NCBI GenBank assembly: GCA_002345565.1
Contig: DDVS01000005.1
Span: 178,299-242,298, forward strand
Direction of reading: 5' to 3'
Length of the DNA stretch: 64,000 nucleotides
DNA from: Flavobacteriales bacterium UBA2306
GTDB lineage: Bacteria; Bacteroidota; Bacteroidia; Flavobacteriales; Weeksellaceae
How positions within the stretch are numbered: the stretch's first letter is position 1; the number at the start of each line of letters is the position of its first letter. The notes below the pieces were generated by a model, which was given only the letters and a program-made list of their open reading frames with translations, was not told the DNA's origin and did no database searches. Below are positions 33,892-42,954 of this stretch, one piece after another. Position numbers and translations under genes: made by a program.

Positions 33892-35208
33892 GTGAATAAA
33901 TTTTTAACAACAGCTCTAATTGTTGGGACTTTCTATTCGGTTTCCGCTCAGGAAAAACGATTATTAAGTCTGGAAGAAGCTGTGAAATTAGGAATAGAAA
34001 ATAGCAAAAATCTAAAAATAGATCAAGCTAAAATAGAAGAATCCACTGCGAATCTTCTGGAAGCGAAGAACAGACAATTGCCGGAGCTGAAAGTTTCTGG
34101 AAGTTATCTTTATCTTCCTATCAAACCAAATATTGATATGAAAATTGCCGGAGTTTCTGGTTCTGGTGGTCCAGATGTTCATCAGGCGATGTACGGAACA
34201 GTCAACTTATCAATGCCAATCTATTCTGGAGGAAGAATCAAATACGGAATCAAGTCTGCGGAATATCTTGTAGAAGCTTCAAAACTAAGTACAGAAAATG
34301 ACAAGAACGCGGTTGCGTACAATATTTCTCAGGCTTATAACAATCTTTTCAAAGCATCGGAAGTGGTAAAATTGTTGAAAGAAAATTTGGCTTCTTCTCA
34401 GAAAAGAGACCAGTCTTTCATTAAGTTGGAAAACAACGGTGTGATTGCAAAAAATGACAGATTGAAAGCTCAGCTTCAAACTTCGAATATCGAATTGCAA
34501 TTGATGGAAGCTGAAAACAATTACAATATTGCTAACATCAATATGGATTTGCTTCTTGGTCTCCCTGATAATACGGAAATCGAGGTTGATTCTAATTATA
34601 TCGGAGAAGATGACCTTGGAAAACCAGATGATTATTATTTGAATTTAGCGAGAGAAAACAGAAAAGACATTCAAGCTTTAGACTATCAAAGAAAAGCGGC
34701 GGCGCTTGGAACTAAAGCTGCTAAAGCGGAAAATCTTCCTTCCATTGCTTTCACCGGTGGTTATGTTGCAGCTGATATTCCAAAACTTTTCACCTTAACA
34801 AATGCTGTGAATGTTGGTGTTGGAATTCAGTACAATCTTTCGAACATTTGGAAAAAGAATTCAAGTTTGATGCAGTCAAAAGCTAGAGAACAGGAATTAT
34901 CGGCTAACAACGAATTATTAAATGATAACGTAACGCTAGAAGTGAAACGTGATTATCAGAATGATTTGTACGCTCATAAGAAAATTGATGTTTATCAAAA
35001 AACACTTGAGCAAGCCGAAGAAAATTACAGAATTACACTTAATAAATATAATAACGGTCTAGAAACCATCACCAATCTTTTGGATGCTGATACGGCGAAA
35101 ATCACTGCAAACGTGAATGTCATCACTTCGAAAGCAGATGCAGCTTTGGCACATAAAAAATTATTACAAACTACAGGAACTATCAATAACTATTACAATA
35201 AACTATAA
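33892..35208 (+). CDS. TolC-family outer-membrane channel of the EmrAB-type operon
   Basis: A 438-residue outer-membrane efflux protein with a GTG start at 33892. The signal peptide (FLTTALIVGTFYSVSAQ) has no lipobox, unlike the channel at 9579. Both TolC halves are visible: LSLEEAVKLGIENSKNLKI, then IYSGGRIKYGIKSAEY, and in the second half LARENRKDIQALDYQRKAA with the periplasmic coiled-coil stretch after it. It should form the exit duct for the EmrA/EmrB-like proteins encoded next, with only 5 nt before the adaptor gene. Confidence 0.92.
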   Translation: MNKFLTTALIVGTFYSVSAQEKRLLSLEEAVKLGIENSKNLKIDQAKIEESTANLLEAKNRQLPELKVSGSYLYLPIKPNIDMKIAGVSGSGGPDVHQAMYGTVNLSMPIYSGGRIKYGIKSAEYLVEASKLSTENDKNAVAYNISQAYNNLFKASEVVKLLKENLASSQKRDQSFIKLENNGVIAKNDRLKAQLQTSNIELQLMEAENNYNIANINMDLLLGLPDNTEIEVDSNYIGEDDLGKPDDYYLNLARENRKDIQALDYQRKAAALGTKAAKAENLPSIAFTGGYVAADIPKLFTLTNAVNVGVGIQYNLSNIWKKNSSLMQSKAREQELSANNELLNDNVTLEVKRDYQNDLYAHKKIDVYQKTLEQAEENYRITLNKYNNGLETITNLLDADTAKITANVNVITSKADAALAHKKLLQTTGTINNYYNKL

Positions 35209-35213
35209 ATAAA

Positions 35214-36329
35214 ATGGCACAAGATAATATAAAATTCGAGCAGGGAGAAGTTCCTGTAAAAAAGAAAAAAAGCCCGGTTTTCTACATCGTGATAAGCGTT
35301 GCAGTTTTGGCAGCAATATTTTTCGGAGTTAGAGAATATCAGTACAGTCAGGTTCACGAGGAAACTGATGATGCACAGATTGCAGCAGATATTAGTCCTG
35401 TGATTTCAAAAATCTCTGGTTACATTACTGAGGTTAAAGTAAAAGATAACCAATTCGTTAAAAAAGGCGATACATTAATAGTACTTGATAACAGAGACCA
35501 GAAAATGGCTTTGGCTCAGGCTGAGGCGGCGCTTGGAACAGCTCAGAGTAATGTAACTTCTGCTCACGCAGGTTCAGAAGCTGCAAAATCCGGAATTGGT
35601 AATTCTAGAGCTGCCGTACAAACTGCTAATGCACAAATAGAAGCTGCTAAAGTGAATGTTTGGAGAACAGAACAGGATATGAAAAGATATTCTGAATTGG
35701 TAAAAGACCACACCATTACACAACAGCAATATGAGCAGGCTTCTGCAGCATATCAAACAGCTCAAAAACAACTTCAGGTTTTGATTGACCAAAAAAATCA
35801 AGCAAGTGTTCAGACTGGTGTGGTAACTTCACAATCTAATGCGACTTATCAGAATATCGGAATTGCTAATTCTCAGTTGAAACAAAGACAAGTTGACGTA
35901 GAAAATGCAAAACTGAATCTTTCTTACACTGTAATCACAGCTAAAGAAAGTGGGTATGTTTCTAAGATTCCTGTTCAGGTTGGACAGTTTATTCAGGCAG
36001 GTTCACAATTGTTCAGCATTGTTTTGAGTAACCAAAAATGGGTTGTGGCAAACTACAAAGAAACTCAGGTTGAAAAAATGGTGGAAGGGCAGAAAGTAGA
36101 AATCGAAATCGATGCTTATCCAGGTCAAAAATTCGAAGGTACAATCAGTTCATTTTCTCCGGCAACAGGTTCTGCATTTGCATTGCTTCCTCCGGATAAC
36201 GCAAGTGGAAACTTCGTAAAAGTGGTTCAGAGACTTCCTGTGAAAATCACTTTCGACAATCTTAACGAAGATATTATGAAAAAACTACGTGTTGGAATGA
36301 ACGTTAAGACTGTGGTTTCATTAAAATAA
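35214..36329 (+). CDS. HlyD/EmrA-family membrane-fusion protein
   Basis: A 371-residue adaptor with one N-terminal transmembrane helix (SPVFYIVISVAVLAAIFFGV) after a short charged cytoplasmic tail. The order is typical of EmrA: lipoyl half with TDDAQIAADISPVISKISGY and VKDNQFVKKGDTLIVLDNRD, a long coiled-coil of Ala/Gln-rich repeats (about residues 100-220), then LSYTVITAKESGYVSKIPVQ, and the beta-barrel region FSPATGSAFALLPPDNASGNFVKVVQRLPV, a signature of the family. It links the MFS pump encoded downstream to the TolC channel encoded upstream. Confidence 0.93.
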   Translation: MAQDNIKFEQGEVPVKKKKSPVFYIVISVAVLAAIFFGVREYQYSQVHEETDDAQIAADISPVISKISGYITEVKVKDNQFVKKGDTLIVLDNRDQKMALAQAEAALGTAQSNVTSAHAGSEAAKSGIGNSRAAVQTANAQIEAAKVNVWRTEQDMKRYSELVKDHTITQQQYEQASAAYQTAQKQLQVLIDQKNQASVQTGVVTSQSNATYQNIGIANSQLKQRQVDVENAKLNLSYTVITAKESGYVSKIPVQVGQFIQAGSQLFSIVLSNQKWVVANYKETQVEKMVEGQKVEIEIDAYPGQKFEGTISSFSPATGSAFALLPPDNASGNFVKVVQRLPVKITFDNLNEDIMKKLRVGMNVKTVVSLK

Positions 36330-36408
36330 AAAATAAAGAAGCTGGAAGAGGGAAGCGCGAAGTTTTAAAACAACGATCTTCCATCTTCTGTCTTCCAACA
36401 CAAAAATT
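36330..36408. repeat. Purine/pyrimidine low-complexity spacer between adaptor and pump genes
   Basis: GAAGCTGGAAGAGGGAAG (36338-36355) faces CTTCCATCTTCTGTCTTCC (36379-36397), partly complementary, so the operon mRNA can fold here. No gene. Confidence 0.45.
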
Positions 36409-37989
36409 ATGCAAGACGATTCATTAGTAGAATACGGATTTCGCAGAGTAATTATTACCATTACAGCGATTATGTGTGCGCTTCTTGAGATTGTGGATTC
36501 CACAATCGTGAACGTGGCACTTAACGAGATGAAAGGTAATCTTGGTGCAACACTCTCCGAAGTAGGCTGGGTCATTACCGCTTATGCTATCGGGAACGTT
36601 ATTATCGTTCCGATGACGAGCTGGTTATCCCAACAGTTCGGTCGTAGAAATTACTTTGCGGTATCTATTATTATATTCACGATTTTCTCTTTTCTCTGTG
36701 GTAATGCGACCAATATTTGGGAACTGGTATTTTTCCGTCTGATGCAAGGAATTGGTGGAGGAGCACTTTTGGTAACTTCCCAAACCATCATCACCGAATC
36801 TTACCCTATCGAGAAAAGAAGTATGGCTCAGGCAATCTACGGATTGGGAGTTATTATCGGGCCAACACTTGGTCCGCCGCTGGGAGGTTATATTGTTGAC
36901 AATTACAGTTGGCCTTATATCTTTTATATCAATATTCCGTTGGGGATTATCGCAACGTTATTGACATTACAATTCGTAAAAAGCCCAAGATATTCAGAAA
37001 AGCGTTCTGCTTCGGATGTGGACTGGATTGGGATTGGATTATTGGCGGCGTTTGTAGGTTCTTTACAATATATTTTGGAAAGAGGACACGAGGACGATTG
37101 GTTTGAAAGCAAAGCCATTGTTGTATTGACGATTACTGCAGTTGTAGGATTCATCTTATTTATTTGGCGAGAACTTACTTTCAAATATCCGATTGTAGAA
37201 CTCCGCGTTCTCAAAAACGGAAACCTTAGAATTGGAACCGTGATGTCATTCATTTTAGGATTCGGGTTGTATGGTTCAACGTTTATCGTTCCATTGTATA
37301 CACAAAGTATACTTGGATGGACAGCCTTGCAATCTGGAGCGTTAATGATTCCGGCAGCATTGACAACTGCTTTTATGATGCCTATAATAGGTAAATTATT
37401 GACAAAAGGAGCAAAACAACAAGTGTTAGTAGCTTTGGGTTTATTCATCTTCTTCGTTTACAGTTTCTGGGGTTACAAAATTCTAACGCCAGATACAGGA
37501 AAAGACGCGTTCTTCTGGATGCTGATTGTGAGAGGAATGGGATTAGGATTACTATTCATCCCGATTACATCATTATCACTCAGTACGCTGAAAGGCCCTG
37601 AAATTGGACAAGGAGCCGCTTTTACAGGAATGATGCGTCAGTTGGGCGGTTCATTTGGTATTGCAGCCATTACAACTTTCATTGCCAATAGAAGTCAACT
37701 TTACCGAAGCAATTTGCTATCTCATCTGGATATTAATGATTTGGATGTTCAGCAAAGAATTGCAGGTTTGAAAGCAAATTTCATATCCAAAGGTTTTTCT
37801 CCCGATAGGGCATTAAAATCTGCTTATCAGATGCTCGATTTCTCTGTGACGAAGCAAGCAACCGTTTTATCTTATATGGACGTTTTCCTTTATTTGGGAT
37901 TGATGTTCCTGATATGTATTCCGTTTGTGTTGTTCGTAAAAGAACGAAAAGGCAAAGGCGAGAAAATCGACCTCAGCTCGGTGCATTAA
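36409..37989 (+). CDS. DHA2/EmrB-type MFS multidrug transporter
   Basis: A 526-residue inner-membrane protein with about 14 hydrophobic segments, the DHA2 layout. Motifs: LEIVDSTIVNVALNEMKGNL (TM1 with the membrane-embedded acidic residue), SEVGWVITAYAIGNVIIVPM, LSQQFGRRNYF (motif A) and GLGVIIGPTLGPPLGGYIVD (motif C of drug antiporters). It uses the proton gradient to drive compounds through the EmrA-TolC-type partners encoded just upstream. Last gene of the TetR-controlled operon; ends at the terminator at 38013. Confidence 0.94.
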   Translation: MQDDSLVEYGFRRVIITITAIMCALLEIVDSTIVNVALNEMKGNLGATLSEVGWVITAYAIGNVIIVPMTSWLSQQFGRRNYFAVSIIIFTIFSFLCGNATNIWELVFFRLMQGIGGGALLVTSQTIITESYPIEKRSMAQAIYGLGVIIGPTLGPPLGGYIVDNYSWPYIFYINIPLGIIATLLTLQFVKSPRYSEKRSASDVDWIGIGLLAAFVGSLQYILERGHEDDWFESKAIVVLTITAVVGFILFIWRELTFKYPIVELRVLKNGNLRIGTVMSFILGFGLYGSTFIVPLYTQSILGWTALQSGALMIPAALTTAFMMPIIGKLLTKGAKQQVLVALGLFIFFVYSFWGYKILTPDTGKDAFFWMLIVRGMGLGLLFIPITSLSLSTLKGPEIGQGAAFTGMMRQLGGSFGIAAITTFIANRSQLYRSNLLSHLDINDLDVQQRIAGLKANFISKGFSPDRALKSAYQMLDFSVTKQATVLSYMDVFLYLGLMFLICIPFVLFVKERKGKGEKIDLSSVH

Positions 37990-38012
37990 TATTTAAATTT
38001 TAGTTATTTGTG

Positions 38013-38046
38013 AAAACTCAGAATCACCATTGGTTCTGAGTTTTTT
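38013..38046 (+). terminator. Rho-independent terminator after the EmrAB-type operon
   Basis: AAAACTCAGAA and TTCTGAGTTTT form the stem (38013-38023, 38034-38044) around an ACC/GGT inner hairpin, followed by T-rich sequence. Confidence 0.85.
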
Positions 38047-38053
38047 ATTTTTT

Positions 38054-38145
38054 GGAGCCGGGAACCTGCTTTCCGCTATATCTTTTTGCGCTAGAACGTT
38101 TAGTCTGTCAGGCTGAGGCTCTCGAAGCCCCATCAAAAAAAAATT
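38054..38145 (+). repeat. Dispersed intergenic element, GGAGC...TATATC-T5 family, copy 2 (partial)
   Basis: Begins GGAGCCGGGAACCTGCTTTC, continues CGCTATATCTTTTTG like the copy at 40591, but the right end is missing. The filler includes TGTCAGGCTGAGGCTCTCGA (38116-38135), which resembles the TTCGACTCCGCTCAG repeat at 44746-44813, so two repeat families are nested. Confidence 0.6.
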
Positions 38146-38159
38146 CCATCAAAAAAAAC

Positions 38160-38615
38160 TCAAATCGTTATCCCATAACTATTTTTAATTTCCGACATCA
38201 CAAAAGAACTGTGCGTACTTCCAATACTTTCCAAAGAACCCAATTTGTTAAAAACAAAATCCTGATAATGCTTCATATCCTGAACCTGAACTTTCAAAAG
38301 AAAATCAAAGTCTCCTGATATATTATAACATTCCACAACTTCATCTATGGAATGGATGTCGTTGACAAATTGATTTCCGATGTTTTTATCGTGCTGTTTC
38401 AGTTTGACATTACAAAAGACAAGAAACCCTTTATTCAACTTTTCCGAATCCAGAACGGCAATATAATTCTTAATAAAACCATCTTGTTCCAGCTTTTTTA
38501 CACGCTCAAAAACAGGAGATGCAGAGAGATTCACTTGCTGTGCTAACTCTTTTACCGTGAATTTAGAGTTTTTTTGAAGGATTTTTAAGAGTTTGATGTC
38601 AGTTTCGTCGAGCAT
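38160..38615 (-). CDS. Lrp/AsnC family transcriptional regulator
   Basis: A 151-residue protein with the Lrp layout: N-terminal HTH (MLDETDIKLLKILQKNSKFT, VKELAQQVNLSASPVFERVKKLEQDG), a short linker, and a C-terminal RAM/AsnC ligand-binding domain with VVECYNISGDFDFLLKVQV. Lrp-type proteins sense amino acids and bind DNA as multimers. It is divergent from the MetE-core methyltransferase gene with a 165-bp AT-rich gap, so methionine or a related amino acid is the natural guess for its ligand; this is inference from position only. Confidence 0.92.
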   Translation of the reverse strand: MLDETDIKLLKILQKNSKFTVKELAQQVNLSASPVFERVKKLEQDGFIKNYIAVLDSEKLNKGFLVFCNVKLKQHDKNIGNQFVNDIHSIDEVVECYNISGDFDFLLKVQVQDMKHYQDFVFNKLGSLESIGSTHSSFVMSEIKNSYGITI

Positions 38616-38780
38616 AATTTAGAATATATTTTGGTTTCGATTTTATGAATGGTAAAATTATAGAATATTTATCTTTTTAATTGTTGTTTGTAAGTTTTAT
38701 TTGCTTAATAATTTTATTTAGTAAAAAATAAAAAACTTTGAATATAATTTTACACAAAATATTAATCTAAATAATCAAGT

Positions 38781-39902
38781 ATGTGTGAAACAAAAGGAAG
38801 AATACCAAAATTAGACACAGTTGGAAGTTTTTTAAGACCAGAAGTTCTAAAAAAAGCAAGAGAACAATTTTCTAACGGAGAAATATCAAAAGAACAACTC
38901 ACCGAAATCGAAAACCAGGAAATCATCAAATTGGTTGACAAACAAAAAGAGTTAGGATTAGAGGTAATTACGGATGGCGAGTTCCGACAAAGCTACTGGC
39001 ATCTCGATTTTTTCTGGGGATTCGAAGGTATCGAACATAATTTTATGCCGCGCGGTTATCAATTTCACGGCGAAGAAACCAAAAATGATTCTGCAAGGTT
39101 GACTGGAAAAATCAGATTTACAGACAATCATCCGTACCTAGGATATTTTGCATTTCTAAAAAGTTTAGCCGGCGAAAATCATATTGCAAGACAAAGTATT
39201 CCTGCGCCAGCACAGCTTTATGCAGAATTGTTAAGAGAATCGAATGCGGATAAAGTAGCAGAATTTTATCCAGATAGAGCAGAGTTTCTAACTGATTTGT
39301 CCAAAGCTTATCGCGACGCCATTTTAGCTTTTTACGAATTGGGTTGCCGAGATTTGAAAATCGATGACTGCACTTGGGGAATGTTGTGCGATGCCAATTT
39401 CTGGAAAACAATGGCAGGTGAACACTATAATCAAGATTTGCTAAAAGAAACCTACTTGAAACTCAATAACGATGCTTTGCAGGATTTGCCAGCAGATTTA
39501 AGGATTTCGACTCACGTTTGCAGAGGAAATTATCATTCCACTTGGGCAACTTCCGGAGGTTATGAGCCGGTTGCAGACACGCTTTTTGCCAAAGAAAATG
39601 TCGAGAATTTTTATTTGGAATTCGATGATGACCGTTCTGGGGACTTTGCGCCATTGAGGTTTGTTCCGGAAAATAAAAACGTAGTTTTAGGTTTGATTAC
39701 CAGTAAAAATCCAACTTTGGAACAGAAAGAAAACATCATTGCGAGAATCAAAGAAGCCAGCCAATTTGTAAGTCTTGACAGACTGAGCCTTAGTCCGCAA
39801 TGCGGTTTCGCATCCACCGAAGAAGGCAATATCTTGACCGAAGAAGACCAATGGAACAAGATAAAGTTGGTAAAAGAAATTGCCGACGAAGTCTGGAAAT
39901 AA
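38781..39902 (+). CDS. MetE-core (YxjG/YxjH-like) cobalamin-independent methyltransferase
   Basis: A 373-residue protein equal to the C-terminal catalytic domain of MetE, without the N-terminal folate domain copy. It opens LDTVGSFLRPEVLKKA and has ITDGEFRQSYWHLDFFWGF. The zinc ligands expected in the family are present: His and Cys in STHVCRGNYHSTW, an acidic residue in LEFDDDRSGDF, and Cys in LSPQCGFAS. Such core enzymes transfer a methyl group to homocysteine from a donor that is often not the usual folate. It is cytoplasmic, divergent from an Lrp regulator, and ends at a strong terminator. The methyl donor cannot be read from the sequence. Confidence 0.88.
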   Translation: MCETKGRIPKLDTVGSFLRPEVLKKAREQFSNGEISKEQLTEIENQEIIKLVDKQKELGLEVITDGEFRQSYWHLDFFWGFEGIEHNFMPRGYQFHGEETKNDSARLTGKIRFTDNHPYLGYFAFLKSLAGENHIARQSIPAPAQLYAELLRESNADKVAEFYPDRAEFLTDLSKAYRDAILAFYELGCRDLKIDDCTWGMLCDANFWKTMAGEHYNQDLLKETYLKLNNDALQDLPADLRISTHVCRGNYHSTWATSGGYEPVADTLFAKENVENFYLEFDDDRSGDFAPLRFVPENKNVVLGLITSKNPTLEQKENIIARIKEASQFVSLDRLSLSPQCGFASTEEGNILTEEDQWNKIKLVKEIADEVWK

Positions 39903-39922
39903 TAATGTTTCAATAATAATCT

Positions 39923-39949
39923 AAGCATCCAATTTTGGGTGCTTTTTTT
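39923..39949 (+). terminator. Rho-independent terminator after the MetE-core gene
   Basis: AAGCATCC (39923-39930) pairs with GGGTGCTT (39937-39944, one G-T pair), then a run of T. Confidence 0.85.
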
Positions 39950-39998
39950 ATTGGAAACTAAAATAGGGAAAGATATTGCGTAAACACAACAAAGCCTT

Positions 39999-40006
39999 TA
40001 TTTTTG
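39999..40006 (+). promoter_or_regulatory. Bacteroidota -7 box (TATTTTTG) of the acetyltransferase gene
   Basis: Exact TAnnTTTG, 24 nt before the ATG at 40031. Confidence 0.5.
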
Positions 40007-40030
40007 TTTAGTTATTAATGTAAAAATACA

Positions 40031-40591
40031 ATGAATAATCCAGACGAAAAACAAAAAATGCTTTCTGGCGAGATGTATGATGCAGGCGATGCGACTTTGG
40101 TCAAGGAAAGACAAAAATGCAAAGACCTCTGCTTCGAATTCAATCATATTCCACCTTCAAAATTTAAGGAAAGAAAAGCTCTCATCAAAAGACTTTTCGG
40201 GAAAACTGAAAAGATGTTTCATATCGAGCAACCTTTTTATTGCGATTACGGCTACAATATCGAGATTGGCGAAAATTTTTATACCAATCACAATGTCGTG
40301 ATTTTGGATTGTGCAAAAGTGACTTTTGGAGATAATGTTTTCATTGCGCCCAATTGCGGATTTTATACAGCCGGACATCCATTAGACGCAGAAACCAGAA
40401 ACAAAGGTTTGGAAGATGCAAAACCAATCACAATTGGAAATAACGTTTGGATTGGCGGAGGTTGCACCATTCTTCCTGGTGTTACAATTGGTGATAATTC
40501 CGTCATTGGAGCAGGAAGTGTTGTCACAAAAGATATTCCTGCCAATGTTTTAGCATTCGGAAATCCGTGTAAGGTCATCAAAGAAATTTAG
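40031..40591 (+). CDS. Sugar O-acetyltransferase (Maa/LacA, left-handed beta-helix)
   Basis: A 186-residue enzyme of usual length. The N-terminal Mac domain (EKQKMLSGEMYDAGDATLVKERQ) is followed by hexapeptide repeats forming the left-handed beta-helix: IEIGENFYTNHNVVILD, VTFGDNVFIAPNCGFYTAGH (catalytic His at the end), NVWIGGGCTILPGVTIGDNS, VIGAGSVVTKDI. It acetylates a hydroxyl of a sugar using acetyl-CoA; maltose/glucose or galactoside specificity cannot be told apart here. The gene's stop codon overlaps the first base of a dispersed intergenic repeat. Confidence 0.92.
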   Translation: MNNPDEKQKMLSGEMYDAGDATLVKERQKCKDLCFEFNHIPPSKFKERKALIKRLFGKTEKMFHIEQPFYCDYGYNIEIGENFYTNHNVVILDCAKVTFGDNVFIAPNCGFYTAGHPLDAETRNKGLEDAKPITIGNNVWIGGGCTILPGVTIGDNSVIGAGSVVTKDIPANVLAFGNPCKVIKEI

Positions 40592-40715
40592 GAGCCGGGA
40601 ACCTGCTGTCCACTATATCTTTTTTGTCATTGCGAACGAAGTGAAGCAATCCGTAGAACTTTTCCCCGCAATGTCAAAAAAGGATGCCGTTCCCATCAGG
40701 GCCAGGGATTTGTAC
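40591..40715 (+). repeat. Dispersed intergenic element, GGAGC...TATATC-T6 family, copy 3 (complete)
   Basis: Begins GGAGCCGGGAACCTGCTGTC, then CACTATATCTTTTTTG; ends AAAAAAGGATGCCGTTCCCA then TCAGGGCCAGGGATTTGTAC. The two ends are partly inverted (GGGAAC with GTTCCC, TCC-N-TTTTTTG with CAAAAAAGGA). The middle is TCATTGCGAACGAAGTGAAG (about 40627-40646), itself a widely seen interspersed sequence. The element starts at the last base of the acetyltransferase stop codon. Confidence 0.75.
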
Positions 40716-40758
40716 TATTTTTCAACGTTTGTCAAACCCTAAAACTCTCAAACTCAAC

Positions 40759-42762
40759 TCATCCAATCAAATCCAAAAACTGCTGTTCATCCAGAATCGT
40801 AATTGTTCCGATGTCCTGCGCTTTTTTCAGTTTGCTTCCTGCTTTTTCGCCAACCACCAGATAGTCGAGGTTTTTTGAAACCGCAGAGATGTTTTTTCCG
40901 TTGTGTTTTTCCACCATTTCTTCCGCTTGTTCTCTTGTAAATAGCGACAGTTTTCCTGTGAAAAGGAACGTTTTCCCTTCCAGAGCATTAGACAAAACTT
41001 CATTTGTATTTTCTCCTTTTTCCAATTGAACGCCGTAAGATTTCAAACGTTCAATCATCAGGATATTTTCAGAATTCTGGAAAAAATCAATGATGCTGAC
41101 TGCGATTTTCATTCCGATATCTTCAACCTGACAAAGTTCTTCCAAGGTTGCACTTTTCAATTCATCAATCGTTGAGAAATTCTTGACTAATTTCTTCGCA
41201 ACCGTTTCCCCAACGTGTTTGATTCCAATTCCGTAAAGTACTTTTTCAAACGGAATATTTTTGGATTTTTCAATGCCGTCCAGAATATTCTGAGCAGATT
41301 TTTCAGCCATTCTCTCGAGTGGAATAAGTTGTTCTTTTTTCAAAGTGTAAAAATCGGCAGGATTTTCAATCAGTTTTTCTCTATAAAGTTGTTCGATAGT
41401 TTCTCCGCCAAGATTCTCGATATTCAAAGCTTTTCTAGAAACATAATGAATCATCCTTCCCACAACTTGTGGCGGACAATGCAATTCATTCGGACAAAAA
41501 TGAATCGCTTGGTCTTCGATTTTTACCAATTCAGTTCCACATTCAGGACAGTTTTTGATGTATTCGATTGGCGTTTGAAGAAGCGTTCGTTTTTCAGTAT
41601 TCACACCAACAATCTTCGGAATAATTTCTCCTCCTTTTTCCACATAAACAAAATCGTGCTCGTACAAATCCAATTTTTTGATGATATCTTCGTTGTGAAG
41701 CGATGCTCGTTTTACCGTTGTTCCTGCCAATAAAACGGGTCTCAGATTGGCGACGGGCGTTATTGCTCCAGTTCTTCCAACTTGGTAAGAAACACTTTGC
41801 AATTCGGTTTCTACTTTTTCTGCCTTGAATTTATAAGCCATTGCCCAACGTGGCGATTTGGCGGTGTAACCGAGTTGTCTTTGCTGTTTTAATGAATTAA
41901 CTTTCAGAACAATGCCGTCAATTTCAAAAGGTAATTTGTGTCTTTCCGTATCCCAAAATGTGATGAATTCTTTGACTTCATCAAGAGTTTTACACAATTT
42001 CGCCTGGTCTTCCGAAACTCGGAAACCCCAATTTTTGGCTTTTGCCAAGATTTCCCAATGTGTATCTGCCGGAAATTCGTCCGAAATATATTGATACAAA
42101 ACCGCTGACAGTCCACGTTTTCTCACTTCTCCAGAATCCTGCATTTTCAAACTTCCGCTGGCTGTGTTTCTTGGATTCATAAACAAATCAAGACCTTCTT
42201 CTTCACGACTTTTATTGATTTTATCGAAGTTTATTCTTGTCAGATAAATTTCGCCTCGGATAAAAAATCGGTTAGGAAAATCGCCCTTCAAAGTCAAGGG
42301 GACATCAGAAATCGTTCTCACATTATTGGTAATTTCATCACCCTGAAAACCGTCGCCACGAGTTACGGCCTGTGACAATTTTCCGTTTTCGTAAAGAATG
42401 GAAATCGATGCACCGTCATATTTCAATTCAGCTACAAATTCTACAGGTTCATCAATGGTTTTGATGATTCGTTTTTCCCAGTCTTCAAGGTCGTCAAAGT
42501 CATAAGAATTGTCGAGAGAATACATTCTGTATTGATGTTGAACGGTCGGGAAATTCTTTGTGATTCCACCTCCAACACGTAAAGTCGGAGAATTAGCATC
42601 ATAAAATTCAGGATGCGCCGTTTCCAAGTTCTGAAGTTCTTTTAGTTTTTCATCAAATTCAAAATCAGAAATCGTGTTATTATCAAGAACATAATAATTA
42701 TAATTATGCTGATGAAGTTCTTCTCTCAGGGATTCTATCTTTTTCTGAATGTTTTCGGACAT
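40759..42762 (-). CDS. ligA: NAD-dependent DNA ligase
   Basis: A 667-residue LigA, started at MSENIQKKIES (42762); the ten-codon extension above it is unlikely because the promoter box is at 42780-42787. Domains in order: Ia with YNYYVLDN and SDFEFDEKL, adenylation domain with the active lysine K114 in AELKYDGASI, OB fold, a four-cysteine zinc finger (CPECG and two later Cys in HFCPNELHC), helix-hairpin-helix repeats (about 480-570), and a C-terminal BRCT domain (LEGKTFLFTGKLSLFTREQA). It seals nicks in replication and repair. It is transcribed alone. Confidence 0.97.
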   Translation of the reverse strand: MSENIQKKIESLREELHQHNYNYYVLDNNTISDFEFDEKLKELQNLETAHPEFYDANSPTLRVGGGITKNFPTVQHQYRMYSLDNSYDFDDLEDWEKRIIKTIDEPVEFVAELKYDGASISILYENGKLSQAVTRGDGFQGDEITNNVRTISDVPLTLKGDFPNRFFIRGEIYLTRINFDKINKSREEEGLDLFMNPRNTASGSLKMQDSGEVRKRGLSAVLYQYISDEFPADTHWEILAKAKNWGFRVSEDQAKLCKTLDEVKEFITFWDTERHKLPFEIDGIVLKVNSLKQQRQLGYTAKSPRWAMAYKFKAEKVETELQSVSYQVGRTGAITPVANLRPVLLAGTTVKRASLHNEDIIKKLDLYEHDFVYVEKGGEIIPKIVGVNTEKRTLLQTPIEYIKNCPECGTELVKIEDQAIHFCPNELHCPPQVVGRMIHYVSRKALNIENLGGETIEQLYREKLIENPADFYTLKKEQLIPLERMAEKSAQNILDGIEKSKNIPFEKVLYGIGIKHVGETVAKKLVKNFSTIDELKSATLEELCQVEDIGMKIAVSIIDFFQNSENILMIERLKSYGVQLEKGENTNEVLSNALEGKTFLFTGKLSLFTREQAEEMVEKHNGKNISAVSKNLDYLVVGEKAGSKLKKAQDIGTITILDEQQFLDLIG

Positions 42763-42779
42763 TGGGAAATTATTTAAAG

Positions 42780-42787
42780 CAAAAATA
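42780..42787 (-). promoter_or_regulatory. Bacteroidota -7 box (TATTTTTG) of ligA
   Basis: Exact TAnnTTTG on the minus strand, 17 nt before the ATG at 42762. Confidence 0.5.
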
Positions 42788-42954
42788 ACCAAAACAAGGA
42801 GAACGACTAAAAATAAAATGAGTAATTTGGTTCTTCATAAAAATAAAACCACATAGTCACATAGATTTGAACTTCTTTGTGAAACTTAAAAGAGTTTGAA
42901 TAATAAAAAAAATCTTTGTGGACTTTGTGTTCAAATTTATTCAATATTAAAAAA

